Below, in pieces: positions 50,726 through 58,862 of a stretch of DNA of 64,000 bases (within the stretch, counting starts at the first letter, position 1; each line of letters begins with the position of its first letter). Origin of the DNA: Kiritimatiellia bacterium. GTDB taxonomy: Bacteria; Verrucomicrobiota; Kiritimatiellia; RFP12; UBA1067. Made by a program: the position numbers and the translations under genes. The notes under the pieces were generated by a model that was not told the DNA's origin, did no database searches, and saw nothing but the letters and a program-made list of their open reading frames with translations. The DNA lies in contig JAFWKK010000012.1 in NCBI GenBank assembly GCA_017514235.1, positions 1-64,000 on the forward strand. Reading direction: 5' to 3'.

Positions 50726-53113
50726 TCACTGGGTTCGAACAGAAACTGATGATATCTCGAACGCCTTTGGCGAAGCTGGATCATCATAAAGGGCCGTGCC
50801 AAACTCCAATCTCATGCATGCAAGGCGGCGGACGTCAGGTTTTGCTTCGGGCGTAAGTTTCGGCACCCACGGCCAATCGCCACAGTAGATGCCGGAATCC
50901 GCAGGAATGCGGACGTCGCGCCACTCCGCCGACAACGGGACATGATAACGCCAGCTTTTTAAGTCGGGCTCGACAAGCACAATATCCATCGTGGTGGTGG
51001 ACGGTGTGGCGGCCCGTGCCCGAACAACGACCGTGGAACCCGTTGGCGCCGACGGAAAGAATGTCCCATAGTCGGCACTGTTGCACCTGAACTGCAAGAC
51101 GGTCCATTCCTTTTCCCCGAACCCGCCGCACGAGACTCGCACTGCACGGCATCCACCGTCGTCAGCTACGAGTTCCCGCTCCACAGCGCGGCCTTCGGGA
51201 CGAGTCGACACCGCAAGTTCCGCATCCAGATAGTTCCAGTCATCCGGTCCTTTTGCAAGATTGAGACGCAGCCTGCCTGTGCCCGGGAAACGGACGCGTC
51301 CCCCGCGCCCCTTCGCAGCAAACGCCACATCCCACGCACCGGCTGCGAGGCATGCCGAAGAAAGCGCTGTCCGCCCATCGAACCTAAAGCGCCGCGACTC
51401 ACCGCCATCCGCCGGTTTCGCGTCAATCCAGACTTCATCCGCGAAGACGCTCTCTATGCGCATCGGCACATCCGCCCCAGAGAACCACTGCGCTGGCAAC
51501 GTCGCGTACAGGCGCGGTTCCGCCTCGCCCTTCGGAACAGACGGCGCAACATATGGCGGCACGTCCGCAAGTCGCGCCGCCCGCGCAATCCCCTCGTCTG
51601 AGACGTTCATGTCCCGCGTCAGCACATAATCGCCCGGCGACAACACGACACGGCCATCCTTCGCCCTCGCAACGGCCTTGCCTCCAGATGGCCTGCGCAC
51701 CATAAATTCATCGCCAAGCCCGGGCAAGCGCACGCAAATGGAAACATCGCCGGGAACAAGCGCAGTCTTCATGTCCGCAGAGCCAGAGAACGGATTTGCA
51801 ACTGTGATGACGTTCGGGTATATCTGGAGCCGCCACATGCCAGTTTCGGCCTTGTCGAGAAAATACGCGCCCGAGCCGTCGGACGCGACAACCGACGACC
51901 GTCCGCATCCGTACACGCGTCGCAGCGCGGCGGGATTCGGCGGAGGCGTGACAGGATTGTTAGAGTAGAAGTATTCCGTTTCCGTTGCCATCTCAGACAG
52001 GTCGCGTTCTGCATCAGCCAAAAACGGCGGAAACACAAGACGCTTCGCATCAGGCACATACGACGCGCCACGCGGCAAAGACTTGAAAGCGCGTCCTGCA
52101 ATTAGGAATGACAACGCCTTCTTCGGGGTAAAGACGAGGTTCATGTAGTGCGTGTGCCAGTTGCGGTTCTCATCCGCGAGCGCGAGCGGGTCGTACTGGA
52201 ACTGCGCCGCCAGCTCCACTCCTTCGCCGCGCAGCATCTTCGCAATCGCCGGATAGAGATACGAGTCGAGCGTATCAGCGGCGTCGAACTCATAGGCCAT
52301 GCGTCGCTTCCCGGCAATATGCGCGTCAGGCTTCAGCGTCGATTCGCGTATCTTCGAAAGCTGCGGACCGACTAGCGGGCGCCCGGCTAAAAGTCCGAGC
52401 GGATAAGCAGAACACGATACTCCATCAGCCCTTGACGCTCCAGCCGCCTCGTTGTAGCCATTGAACGGGTTGTAGAAAACCGGCTGCCTCGCGCCGCCGC
52501 GGCGCAAGGCAGCCACGAGCATGTCGATATAGGCAGTCACGTTCGTCTGCGGCCAGTTGTCCGGATACATCGGCTCGTTCACGCACTCGAACGCGGCAAC
52601 AGCCGGGTCATTGCCGTACGACAGCCCCGTATACCGATTTGTGTGGGAAGCGAACTCCGACAGGAATTTCGCCTGAATCCTCCATAGGTCGCGGCGCGAC
52701 GTGAAGTCCTGCATCCGCGCGATGTTCGAAAACCCCTCCTTCGCAACGTCGTCCATGGGACTCCACCCATACCATGCGATCGGCGTGAGGACGGTTCTAA
52801 TCCCGTTCGACGCGGCAACGCACAAAAGATAGTCAAGCAGGTCCAGATGAACGGTGTCTGCAAGCGAACCGTCACGGCGCGAAACCTGCCTGTCGAAACA
52901 GTGCACGCGCAGGAGATCAAGGCCAAGGCGGCGGAAATGCGCCACGTCGCAGCGTATCGCAGACTTGTGATCCGCGCCTCGCCGCGCAAGCTCATTGTAG
53001 TCAAGCGCAAACGGCGCATAGTAGTTTACGCCCCACAGCCCGTCAATGGGCCGTGCCGCCGCCATCGTTCCGACGACGACAGCTGCGGCGAACATGCCGA
53101 CGCACACCTTCAT
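50726..53113 (-). CDS. Secreted GH5-like glycoside hydrolase
   Basis: A 795-residue protein with signal peptide (1-20). Residues about 25-370 form a cellulase-type TIM barrel: GVNYYAPFALDY, HFRRLGLDLLRVHCF, the acid/base Glu in FECVNEP (about 173-179) and a likely nucleophile Glu in MAYEFDAAD (about 270-278). The C-terminal 400 residues are beta-sandwich domains, the last resembling a carbohydrate-binding module. Substrate unknown. The ATG overlaps the adhesin stop by 4 nt (ATGA), so it is translated from the same message. Confidence 0.75.
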   Translation of the reverse strand: MKVCVGMFAAAVVVGTMAAARPIDGLWGVNYYAPFALDYNELARRGADHKSAIRCDVAHFRRLGLDLLRVHCFDRQVSRRDGSLADTVHLDLLDYLLCVAASNGIRTVLTPIAWYGWSPMDDVAKEGFSNIARMQDFTSRRDLWRIQAKFLSEFASHTNRYTGLSYGNDPAVAAFECVNEPMYPDNWPQTNVTAYIDMLVAALRRGGARQPVFYNPFNGYNEAAGASRADGVSCSAYPLGLLAGRPLVGPQLSKIRESTLKPDAHIAGKRRMAYEFDAADTLDSYLYPAIAKMLRGEGVELAAQFQYDPLALADENRNWHTHYMNLVFTPKKALSFLIAGRAFKSLPRGASYVPDAKRLVFPPFLADAERDLSEMATETEYFYSNNPVTPPPNPAALRRVYGCGRSSVVASDGSGAYFLDKAETGMWRLQIYPNVITVANPFSGSADMKTALVPGDVSICVRLPGLGDEFMVRRPSGGKAVARAKDGRVVLSPGDYVLTRDMNVSDEGIARAARLADVPPYVAPSVPKGEAEPRLYATLPAQWFSGADVPMRIESVFADEVWIDAKPADGGESRRFRFDGRTALSSACLAAGAWDVAFAAKGRGGRVRFPGTGRLRLNLAKGPDDWNYLDAELAVSTRPEGRAVERELVADDGGCRAVRVSCGGFGEKEWTVLQFRCNSADYGTFFPSAPTGSTVVVRARAATPSTTTMDIVLVEPDLKSWRYHVPLSAEWRDVRIPADSGIYCGDWPWVPKLTPEAKPDVRRLACMRLEFGTALYDDPASPKAFEISSVSVRTQ

Positions 53114-55539
53114 TGGAGTCTGATGACAGTGCCTTTCTGCGGAACAACCTTGAGTTCATGCGAACTCGCGTAGTAGCGCACCCTCCAGTTGCCAGGCAGA
53201 TTGGTGGACTTGAACAACGCACCGTTTGCAATGCCATTGGGCAACTCGGCAATTATGTACTTGTTGGCGTCGTTCAACTTCGTGACATCGTTGACGTGAA
53301 GCATCATCTTGGAGAGATCGAGTTGTGCAGGATAGTTGAAGCAGTCGCTTGTGCCGTCAGCCGCGACATCCACCTCCAGCGTCGTGTTGTCTGCAATGTT
53401 GCATCCGCCATCCAATGTCAGCGCACCTGGCGAGTCCGCGCCCATGCCAGGCGCAATGGCCGTAGTGACGGAGAGCAGCGGCGTCCCGGTGTTTACGCTA
53501 ACGAAACTTCCGGTCCCTTCAATGCGGGCCAGAGTCTGGGATCGGCCGTTCATGTTGAACCTCGCGCCCGAATTGACGCGAACGGTGGCGGTCGCGGGAA
53601 GCGCGCCGTTCGCGCCGAGCGAGACCGTGCCCTGCATGACGACAAGAGGGCCGTTGAACGTGTTGCCCGTGTTCATGAGCGCAAATGTGCTCGTTCCCCA
53701 TTTCGTAAGTCCGCCGTCGGTCTCGCCATCGTCCACGCCACTCTTGACGGCAGGATAGAACCACATCTCAACGTCATTGGTAACGTTCATGCCGCCCGCC
53801 AACACGTTATATGCAATATTGTCCCTCGTTGCGTCATTGTCGTTTCCAAATGGGCTGTCTTCCCAGGAATTGTGCGGCCTCGCCCATTCCAACGCACCGC
53901 CGTTGAAGTTCACCGTGCCCTTGTATGACTGCTGGCTGCCTTCTATGTAGAGGCTGCCCTTCACGCGCACCACGCCGCCAGTCTCGATGTTGAGGACGGA
54001 TCTCGATGCATCGTCCCTGCAGCCGTCACCAGCCATGCGTATCCGGCTGACATTGAGGCGTCCGCCGTTTCTGACCGTCGTGATTGCCGGAACTTGGGTG
54101 GAGCCGATCCAGCTTCCCGCATGGGCGTGGAGCATCTGGTGACCATCGAAATCAACAAGACCGCCGTCGACGACGAGGATTGCGCTCTGGGTGACGGGAC
54201 GATCGCCAACTGGGGCGCTGAGAACGCCGCCGCGTACCGTAAGTTGACCGCCGCCGGAAATGTTCAGGGGCGATCCATTGTTGATCCCGTATGTTTCGTC
54301 GTTCTCGGACGCCACGCCGATGTCCGTAGAATTCATGAGCAGTGTCGTGCCGCTGGCGACGACCGTCGGCTGTCCGATCCAAAAACGGCCAAGCGTGTTG
54401 GTGCGGCCTTCGCCGGGGTCGAACGTGACAGGACCGGCCAGGCTTGTGGCAGACTGCGAATAAGGGTAGGTCTGGAGTATGCCGTTTTCCGGGTTATCGC
54501 TTGAAATCGTTCCCTTGACCGTCAGACTCGAGCCTGCTGCGTATGCACCCATTCTGGCCAGAGCGCCATCTGCGATGCGGATGCCGCGGTTTGCGTCAAG
54601 CGTCACCCCGTTGCCGTGGCCAATCAGTATGGTGCTGGCGCCGGAGGCGTTGAAGAAAATGTTGTCCGTCGCCGATTCCGGAACGGCGCCAAGGTTGTTG
54701 TCGTTACGGATGCCGATATGCCCTCCGGTTCCGTTGACATGAAGCCCGCCGCGATAGGTGCAGGCGTAGTTGGGAAGGATCATGTAGCCAAGGTGTGAAT
54801 CGACGATGATGCCGCCGTCAGTCGGCAATTCCGCGTCAGTCCCGATGGGACCCGGCAAAAAAGACCATGTCTCAGCCGATGCAGTGGCCTCTTGGAAATG
54901 AAGGCCTCCGGCACCGAGGATCAAATGAGCCGCGTCAAATTTCTGATCACGGTTCCCCTTGTGGATGAAGACGCCGCCGTCAAAGTAGAGAGTGGCCTTG
55001 TATCCGCTGTCGTTCACATACCAGGACGAGAACGACGTCTTCAGGATGCCGTTGGTAAGAACAGTCAGGCACGTGTCGTATGAATCCGCATTCCACGGGT
55101 AGAATGTCGTGTCGAGAGTGCCTCCGTCCCCGACAGTCAGCCTGCCGCCCATCATGCGGACGCCGAACCCCGTGTTGTCCACAGTGTTCAAGATGGTGAG
55201 TTTGCCGCCCCGAGCATCAAGATAGCTTACAGTGACGGGACCGCCTCTTAAGATGCGGTCGCCGTTTCTCACCTCGATGCCGTATGTCGCGATGCCTCCT
55301 GCATCTACCGACACATCCATTGCGGCCCATTCATAGAACTGGGCCCACGTGTTGCTGTTGTAGAACGATGTCCAATTCGATCCGTCGTACCAGTTGGATG
55401 TCGTGCTGTCCCAGACAGGATTTGAGTCGCTGCCAAGCCATTGGAGATATACATCGGCATTGGCGGCAATGGCGCCGCCAATCAGGATCGCCATCGCAAG
55501 CATGGCTGCATGCTTGTCAAAGCCATCGGTCATTTTCAT
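53110..55539 (-). CDS. Surface beta-repeat (autotransporter-associated strand) protein
   Basis: An 809-residue secreted protein. The start MKMTDGFDKHAAMLAMA gives a signal peptide ending near ANADVYLQ and suits the promoter at 55581-55573; longer in-frame starts are upstream of it. Most of the chain is Gly/Asp/Asn-rich beta-solenoid; residues about 620-700 contain a clear autotransporter-associated strand repeat (TGNTFNGPLVVMQGTVSLG). Ends VVPQKGTVIRLQ, without a barrel. Likely binds or displays on the surface for glycan breakdown, coupled to the GH5-like gene after it. Confidence 0.75.
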   Translation of the reverse strand: MKMTDGFDKHAAMLAMAILIGGAIAANADVYLQWLGSDSNPVWDSTTSNWYDGSNWTSFYNSNTWAQFYEWAAMDVSVDAGGIATYGIEVRNGDRILRGGPVTVSYLDARGGKLTILNTVDNTGFGVRMMGGRLTVGDGGTLDTTFYPWNADSYDTCLTVLTNGILKTSFSSWYVNDSGYKATLYFDGGVFIHKGNRDQKFDAAHLILGAGGLHFQEATASAETWSFLPGPIGTDAELPTDGGIIVDSHLGYMILPNYACTYRGGLHVNGTGGHIGIRNDNNLGAVPESATDNIFFNASGASTILIGHGNGVTLDANRGIRIADGALARMGAYAAGSSLTVKGTISSDNPENGILQTYPYSQSATSLAGPVTFDPGEGRTNTLGRFWIGQPTVVASGTTLLMNSTDIGVASENDETYGINNGSPLNISGGGQLTVRGGVLSAPVGDRPVTQSAILVVDGGLVDFDGHQMLHAHAGSWIGSTQVPAITTVRNGGRLNVSRIRMAGDGCRDDASRSVLNIETGGVVRVKGSLYIEGSQQSYKGTVNFNGGALEWARPHNSWEDSPFGNDNDATRDNIAYNVLAGGMNVTNDVEMWFYPAVKSGVDDGETDGGLTKWGTSTFALMNTGNTFNGPLVVMQGTVSLGANGALPATATVRVNSGARFNMNGRSQTLARIEGTGSFVSVNTGTPLLSVTTAIAPGMGADSPGALTLDGGCNIADNTTLEVDVAADGTSDCFNYPAQLDLSKMMLHVNDVTKLNDANKYIIAELPNGIANGALFKSTNLPGNWRVRYYASSHELKVVPQKGTVIRLQ

Positions 55540-55572
55540 CTGCTTCTTATCCCTGCTTTTGGAAATGTCCGC

Positions 55573-55581
55573 ATTATCCCA
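55573..55581 (-). promoter_or_regulatory. Extended -10 promoter of the adhesin/GH5-like operon
   Basis: Minus strand TGGGATAAT, 33 nt before the ATG at 55539. Confidence 0.5.
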
Positions 55582-55608
55582 TATCGGCGCAATAAGTGCA
55601 ACAGAATC

Positions 55609-55620
55609 GATATGCATATC
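55609..55620. promoter_or_regulatory. Palindromic operator candidate in the adhesin/xylR intergenic region
   Basis: GATATGCATATC is a perfect 12-bp palindrome between the divergent promoters. A second inverted repeat, CATATT/AATATG, lies at 55638-55656 over the xylR promoter. Either could be the XylR-type site. Confidence 0.4.
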
Positions 55621-55654
55621 ACGCAAAGAAAAATTACCATATTAGGAAAGAATA

Positions 55655-55663
55655 TGATATACT
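55655..55663 (+). promoter_or_regulatory. xylR promoter, leaderless type
   Basis: TGATATACT; the -10 ends 7 nt before the ATG at 55671. Confidence 0.55.
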
Positions 55664-55670
55664 TGCGGCC

Positions 55671-57116
55671 ATGAAGCCTCAACTCTGCGCACCAAGGAAG
55701 ATCGCCGTCATAGTAACCGCTTCCGGCATGGCTGGGCGCGACTACCTTTCAGGCGTATTCAGATACGTGAACACCAAGACCCAATGGATGCTGGAGCTCT
55801 TCAACAATGTCGAGGAGTGCCTGAGGTGGCAGAAGCTGCACGGCAAGCCAGACGGCGTGATTTCACTGCTTCCGCATGACCGCAACTCCCTGCGTGCGCT
55901 ACTGAAGGCCAACGTCCCTACGGTGATAGTCGATACGCCCTTGCCTGTCGGCAGAATCCGTACGGACAAGATATCGTTCATTCAGCTCAATGACGAGGCC
56001 ATTGGCAGCGCTGCCGCAGAACACCTGCTGTCACGCGGACGTTTCAATTCGTTCGCCTGCCTGATTGACGAACCATACTTCAAGTATCCGTTCTGCCGCG
56101 AGCAAGGATTCAGAAACCGTCTCGCAAAAGCAGGGGAATCCGTTAAGACCGTCATCCTTCCGGAAAAGAACGCCACCGATCGCGACATGGAAGCGTTTGA
56201 TCTTACCATCGCCCGGCTGCCACGTCCAATCGCAGCCTTTGCAGTTCGCGACAGGGCCTCGCTGAAACTTTACGACGCCTGCCGCCGGCTTAAGCTTTCA
56301 ATACCCGACGAGATTGCCATCCTTGGCGTGGACAACGATGAATTGTTCTGCAACTCCCTGCCAGTCCCGCTTTCCAGCATCCTACCCGATCATGAGCAAG
56401 TCGGATTTATCACCGCGCAGACAATGGCACGCATCCTTCGTGGAGCCAAGGTGACTGACATGATCTTTGCCAAGCCTGTTAAGGACATAGTTCTCCGTGC
56501 CTCGACGAGGATTGTGCCGCCCACCGCCAGAATCGTATCCGAAGCCATGTCCTATATCGAGAAGAACGTATCAGGCTCGCTGCACGTGTCGGAAATTGCC
56601 ACCAACCTCGGGATTTCACGCCGTCTCCTTGACCTTCGGTTCCGCCAGATCCAGAACATGACAGTGCTTAATGCCATCGCCAAGGCACGAATCGGGCAAA
56701 TCAAGAAGATGCTTCTAGCGACCTCCAATTCCATCATGCAAATATCTTCGGACTGCGGCTTTTCGTCTCCGGCCGCGCTCGTCCGATTCTTCAGGAGGCA
56801 AACCGGCATGACACCCAACCGCTGGCGGCAGATGCGAGAACCACGCGCGTCCTTCCTGTGGCGAAACGCAGAACTCGACCTTGCTGGACGTCGCAGGGTC
56901 GGTGAAGAGCAGGCGAAACTTGCGATCGGTGTGAAGGTCCGTACGCGAAATCGTCAAGGCAATGCACTTCACCTCCGCCAACCAGCTCTACCGCATCTAC
57001 AAGCGCCACTTCGGGCACACCATCCGACAAACCGACATATAGAAGCCCCATGCCGCGAATGCTGCGGGCACATTTCACGACGAGAGAACCTTTCCCGCGC
57101 CGCCGTCATTCTATAG
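55671..57116 (+). CDS. XylR-type transcriptional regulator (periplasmic-binding fold + AraC HTH) with an abnormal tail
   Basis: A 481-residue regulator starting MKPQLCAPRKIAV. Residues 10-280 are a LacI/periplasmic-binding-like sensor domain (VIVTASGMAGRDYLSGVFRY; FAVRDRASLKLYDACRRL; EIAILGVDNDELFC). Residues 285-385 are an AraC DNA-binding domain with two helix-turn-helix units (LHVSEIATNLGISRRLLDLRF and MQISSDCGFSSPAALVRFFRR, in pieces). The normal family end is at about residue 385 (MTPNRWRQM). The last 95 residues look like random reading of another gene: a second AraC C-terminus lies in a different frame at 56941-57042. It probably senses a sugar and controls the divergent adhesin-GH operon. 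Confidence 0.85.
   Translation: MKPQLCAPRKIAVIVTASGMAGRDYLSGVFRYVNTKTQWMLELFNNVEECLRWQKLHGKPDGVISLLPHDRNSLRALLKANVPTVIVDTPLPVGRIRTDKISFIQLNDEAIGSAAAEHLLSRGRFNSFACLIDEPYFKYPFCREQGFRNRLAKAGESVKTVILPEKNATDRDMEAFDLTIARLPRPIAAFAVRDRASLKLYDACRRLKLSIPDEIAILGVDNDELFCNSLPVPLSSILPDHEQVGFITAQTMARILRGAKVTDMIFAKPVKDIVLRASTRIVPPTARIVSEAMSYIEKNVSGSLHVSEIATNLGISRRLLDLRFRQIQNMTVLNAIAKARIGQIKKMLLATSNSIMQISSDCGFSSPAALVRFFRRQTGMTPNRWRQMREPRASFLWRNAELDLAGRRRVGEEQAKLAIGVKVRTRNRQGNALHLRQPALPHLQAPLRAHHPTNRHIEAPCRECCGHISRRENLSRAAVIL
56941..57042 (+). pseudogene. Remnant of a second AraC-type DNA-binding C-terminus
   Basis: In a frame different from xylR, VREIVKAMHFTSANQLYRIY continues to Lys-Arg-His-Phe-Gly-His-Thr-Ile-Arg and a TAG at 57040-57042. 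It matches the second helix-turn-helix of an AraC family protein, but is preceded by frame breaks. It is read out of frame as the tail of xylR. Confidence 0.65.
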
Positions 57117-57128
57117 CCCACGACAACT

Positions 57129-58853
57129 TTATTCCGTTGGTGCGGAAGGCATCGGACAGTCGTGCGTGCCGACAGACAGGAATGCCGTATCGTGCGGGGC
57201 TATGCGCACCTGGAGAATCGTCTTGACCGGCAGAGACGGGAAGTCCGAATGCACTAGCACGTCGGAGACCGTGCCCGTATTGCGCCGTACATCGAAACCG
57301 ACATTCGCATTCACGTAGGCGTCGGTCTCGTTTCGCCCAAACACGGCAAGCCGTCCGTTCGGCATGCGGTATCCGAACAGGCGGATCTCCTGACGGACGT
57401 CCGACATGAACGGCATCGAATACCGGGCTATCAGGTCGGCCGCACGCTCCATGTCGATCTCCTGCGGCATGTTCTGGGGAATCGGACGCTTCCAGTAGCA
57501 GGAATCCTCGTTCGGCATGCCCGGGAACTGCGGCATGCCCGCCGGAAGCTTCACGTATTCCGAGGCATACGGACGGCGCGCGCCGCGTCCAAGCTCTCCG
57601 ACGAAGGCCGGCCTGGCGCGCAACGCATCCAGTTCGTCCTTCGGAAAGAACTCGGGGTTCAGCAGCACGATGGGCATGTTCTTGTCCGCGAGCGCCTGCC
57701 CGACGGATACGATTGCGTTCAATCCCGCACGATGGTGTATGAGCTCGTAGAGAAGCGTGTTAGACGAGGCGTCTCGCGACACGGTGCAGGCGTCGAACTC
57801 GGCGTCAAACGCACGGTCGCTCCACACCACGCGCGCACCGATCGGACCTTGCGCGGGCGTGAACGCGAGCTTCCACGTCTTTGACAGCGCCGCCCACTCT
57901 TCATGCGTAAGACCGTCGCCCAGACAGGCCAGCACGCCATCGAGCGCGCGCTTCTCTCCGTAGAACACGCTTCCAAGCGCCAGCGCCTCGGACGCGGTGC
58001 GGGCGGGATCGTGCCTGAGTGCGCTCCACTGCTCCGTCCCGTCGTTGATGCCGTGCAGGAGGACAAGCGGCATTTCCGGTACGCATGCCTTCAGGCGCAT
58101 CAGCATCGCCGTGGAGCGATCGACAGGCGACGATTCCTCGTAGTCCCATCCGTGGATGGACTGCGCGGCGGCGGAGGATTCCACGATGAACCCGTCGATA
58201 CCCGTTTTCGCCAGAAGCCGGTAGTCCACGCCATAGCGGTACAACGCCTCGAACGGATCACGCGTCCAGCACGTGTTGATCCAGCACTTGAGGCCGTGAG
58301 GCTTCAACGCGGCGACAATCGTCCGCCAGTTTTCCGCATACTGCACCGCTGTCTCGCGGGCGATGCGCGGGCGGTCGGCATCGGCGCATTCTGGCAAGAG
58401 GTAACGCGGCGGCGCGTAGCCGTCGGAACCGTGAAGCCCGTTGAACCCGTAGTCGGAGAGGAACGCGGCGAGCTTGCCGGACACGACTTTCGCGCGCTCT
58501 GCCGAAACGGGATACTGCTCACGCGCGAAGAACGACGCGAAGACCTCCACGTTGTGCCGCTTCAGCTCGGCGACCAGCCCCTTGAGCTGGAACGCCGTCC
58601 AGGTCTGCCGACGCCGTTCGCGGTTGAACGGCCGTCCCCCGTATGCTGCGACATTCGGCGGGAACGCAAAGTCCGCCGGAAGCCCTTTCGCGTGCGAAAG
58701 GAAAAGTCCGTCATTGTCCAAGAGCAGCGAAACCATCTGCGGCTTCACAGCCATGCGGTTTAGATAGTCGCCCACGCCGAAGTCAGGCTTGGCGTTGTCG
58801 AAGCCGATAAGCTCGACCCACACGAAAAACGCATATGCTAAAAGTGCAGTCAT
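57129..58853 (-). CDS. Putative glycoside-hydrolase-like TIM-barrel protein
   Basis: A 574-residue protein with a hydrophobic N-terminus (MTALLAYAFFVWVELIGF), likely a signal peptide. Barrel-like motifs include YGFNGLHGSDGYAPP, WINTCWTRDPFEALYRYGVDY and GIDGFIVESSAAAQSIHGWD. Candidate catalytic acids are Asp in HGSDGY and Glu in IVESSA, but I cannot assign a GH family. The C-terminal 200 residues look beta-rich. It starts 9 nt after its upstream neighbour, so it is part of the three-gene leftward series. Confidence 0.55.
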   Translation of the reverse strand: MTALLAYAFFVWVELIGFDNAKPDFGVGDYLNRMAVKPQMVSLLLDNDGLFLSHAKGLPADFAFPPNVAAYGGRPFNRERRRQTWTAFQLKGLVAELKRHNVEVFASFFAREQYPVSAERAKVVSGKLAAFLSDYGFNGLHGSDGYAPPRYLLPECADADRPRIARETAVQYAENWRTIVAALKPHGLKCWINTCWTRDPFEALYRYGVDYRLLAKTGIDGFIVESSAAAQSIHGWDYEESSPVDRSTAMLMRLKACVPEMPLVLLHGINDGTEQWSALRHDPARTASEALALGSVFYGEKRALDGVLACLGDGLTHEEWAALSKTWKLAFTPAQGPIGARVVWSDRAFDAEFDACTVSRDASSNTLLYELIHHRAGLNAIVSVGQALADKNMPIVLLNPEFFPKDELDALRARPAFVGELGRGARRPYASEYVKLPAGMPQFPGMPNEDSCYWKRPIPQNMPQEIDMERAADLIARYSMPFMSDVRQEIRLFGYRMPNGRLAVFGRNETDAYVNANVGFDVRRNTGTVSDVLVHSDFPSLPVKTILQVRIAPHDTAFLSVGTHDCPMPSAPTE

Positions 58854-58862
58854 TTTTAGCCC

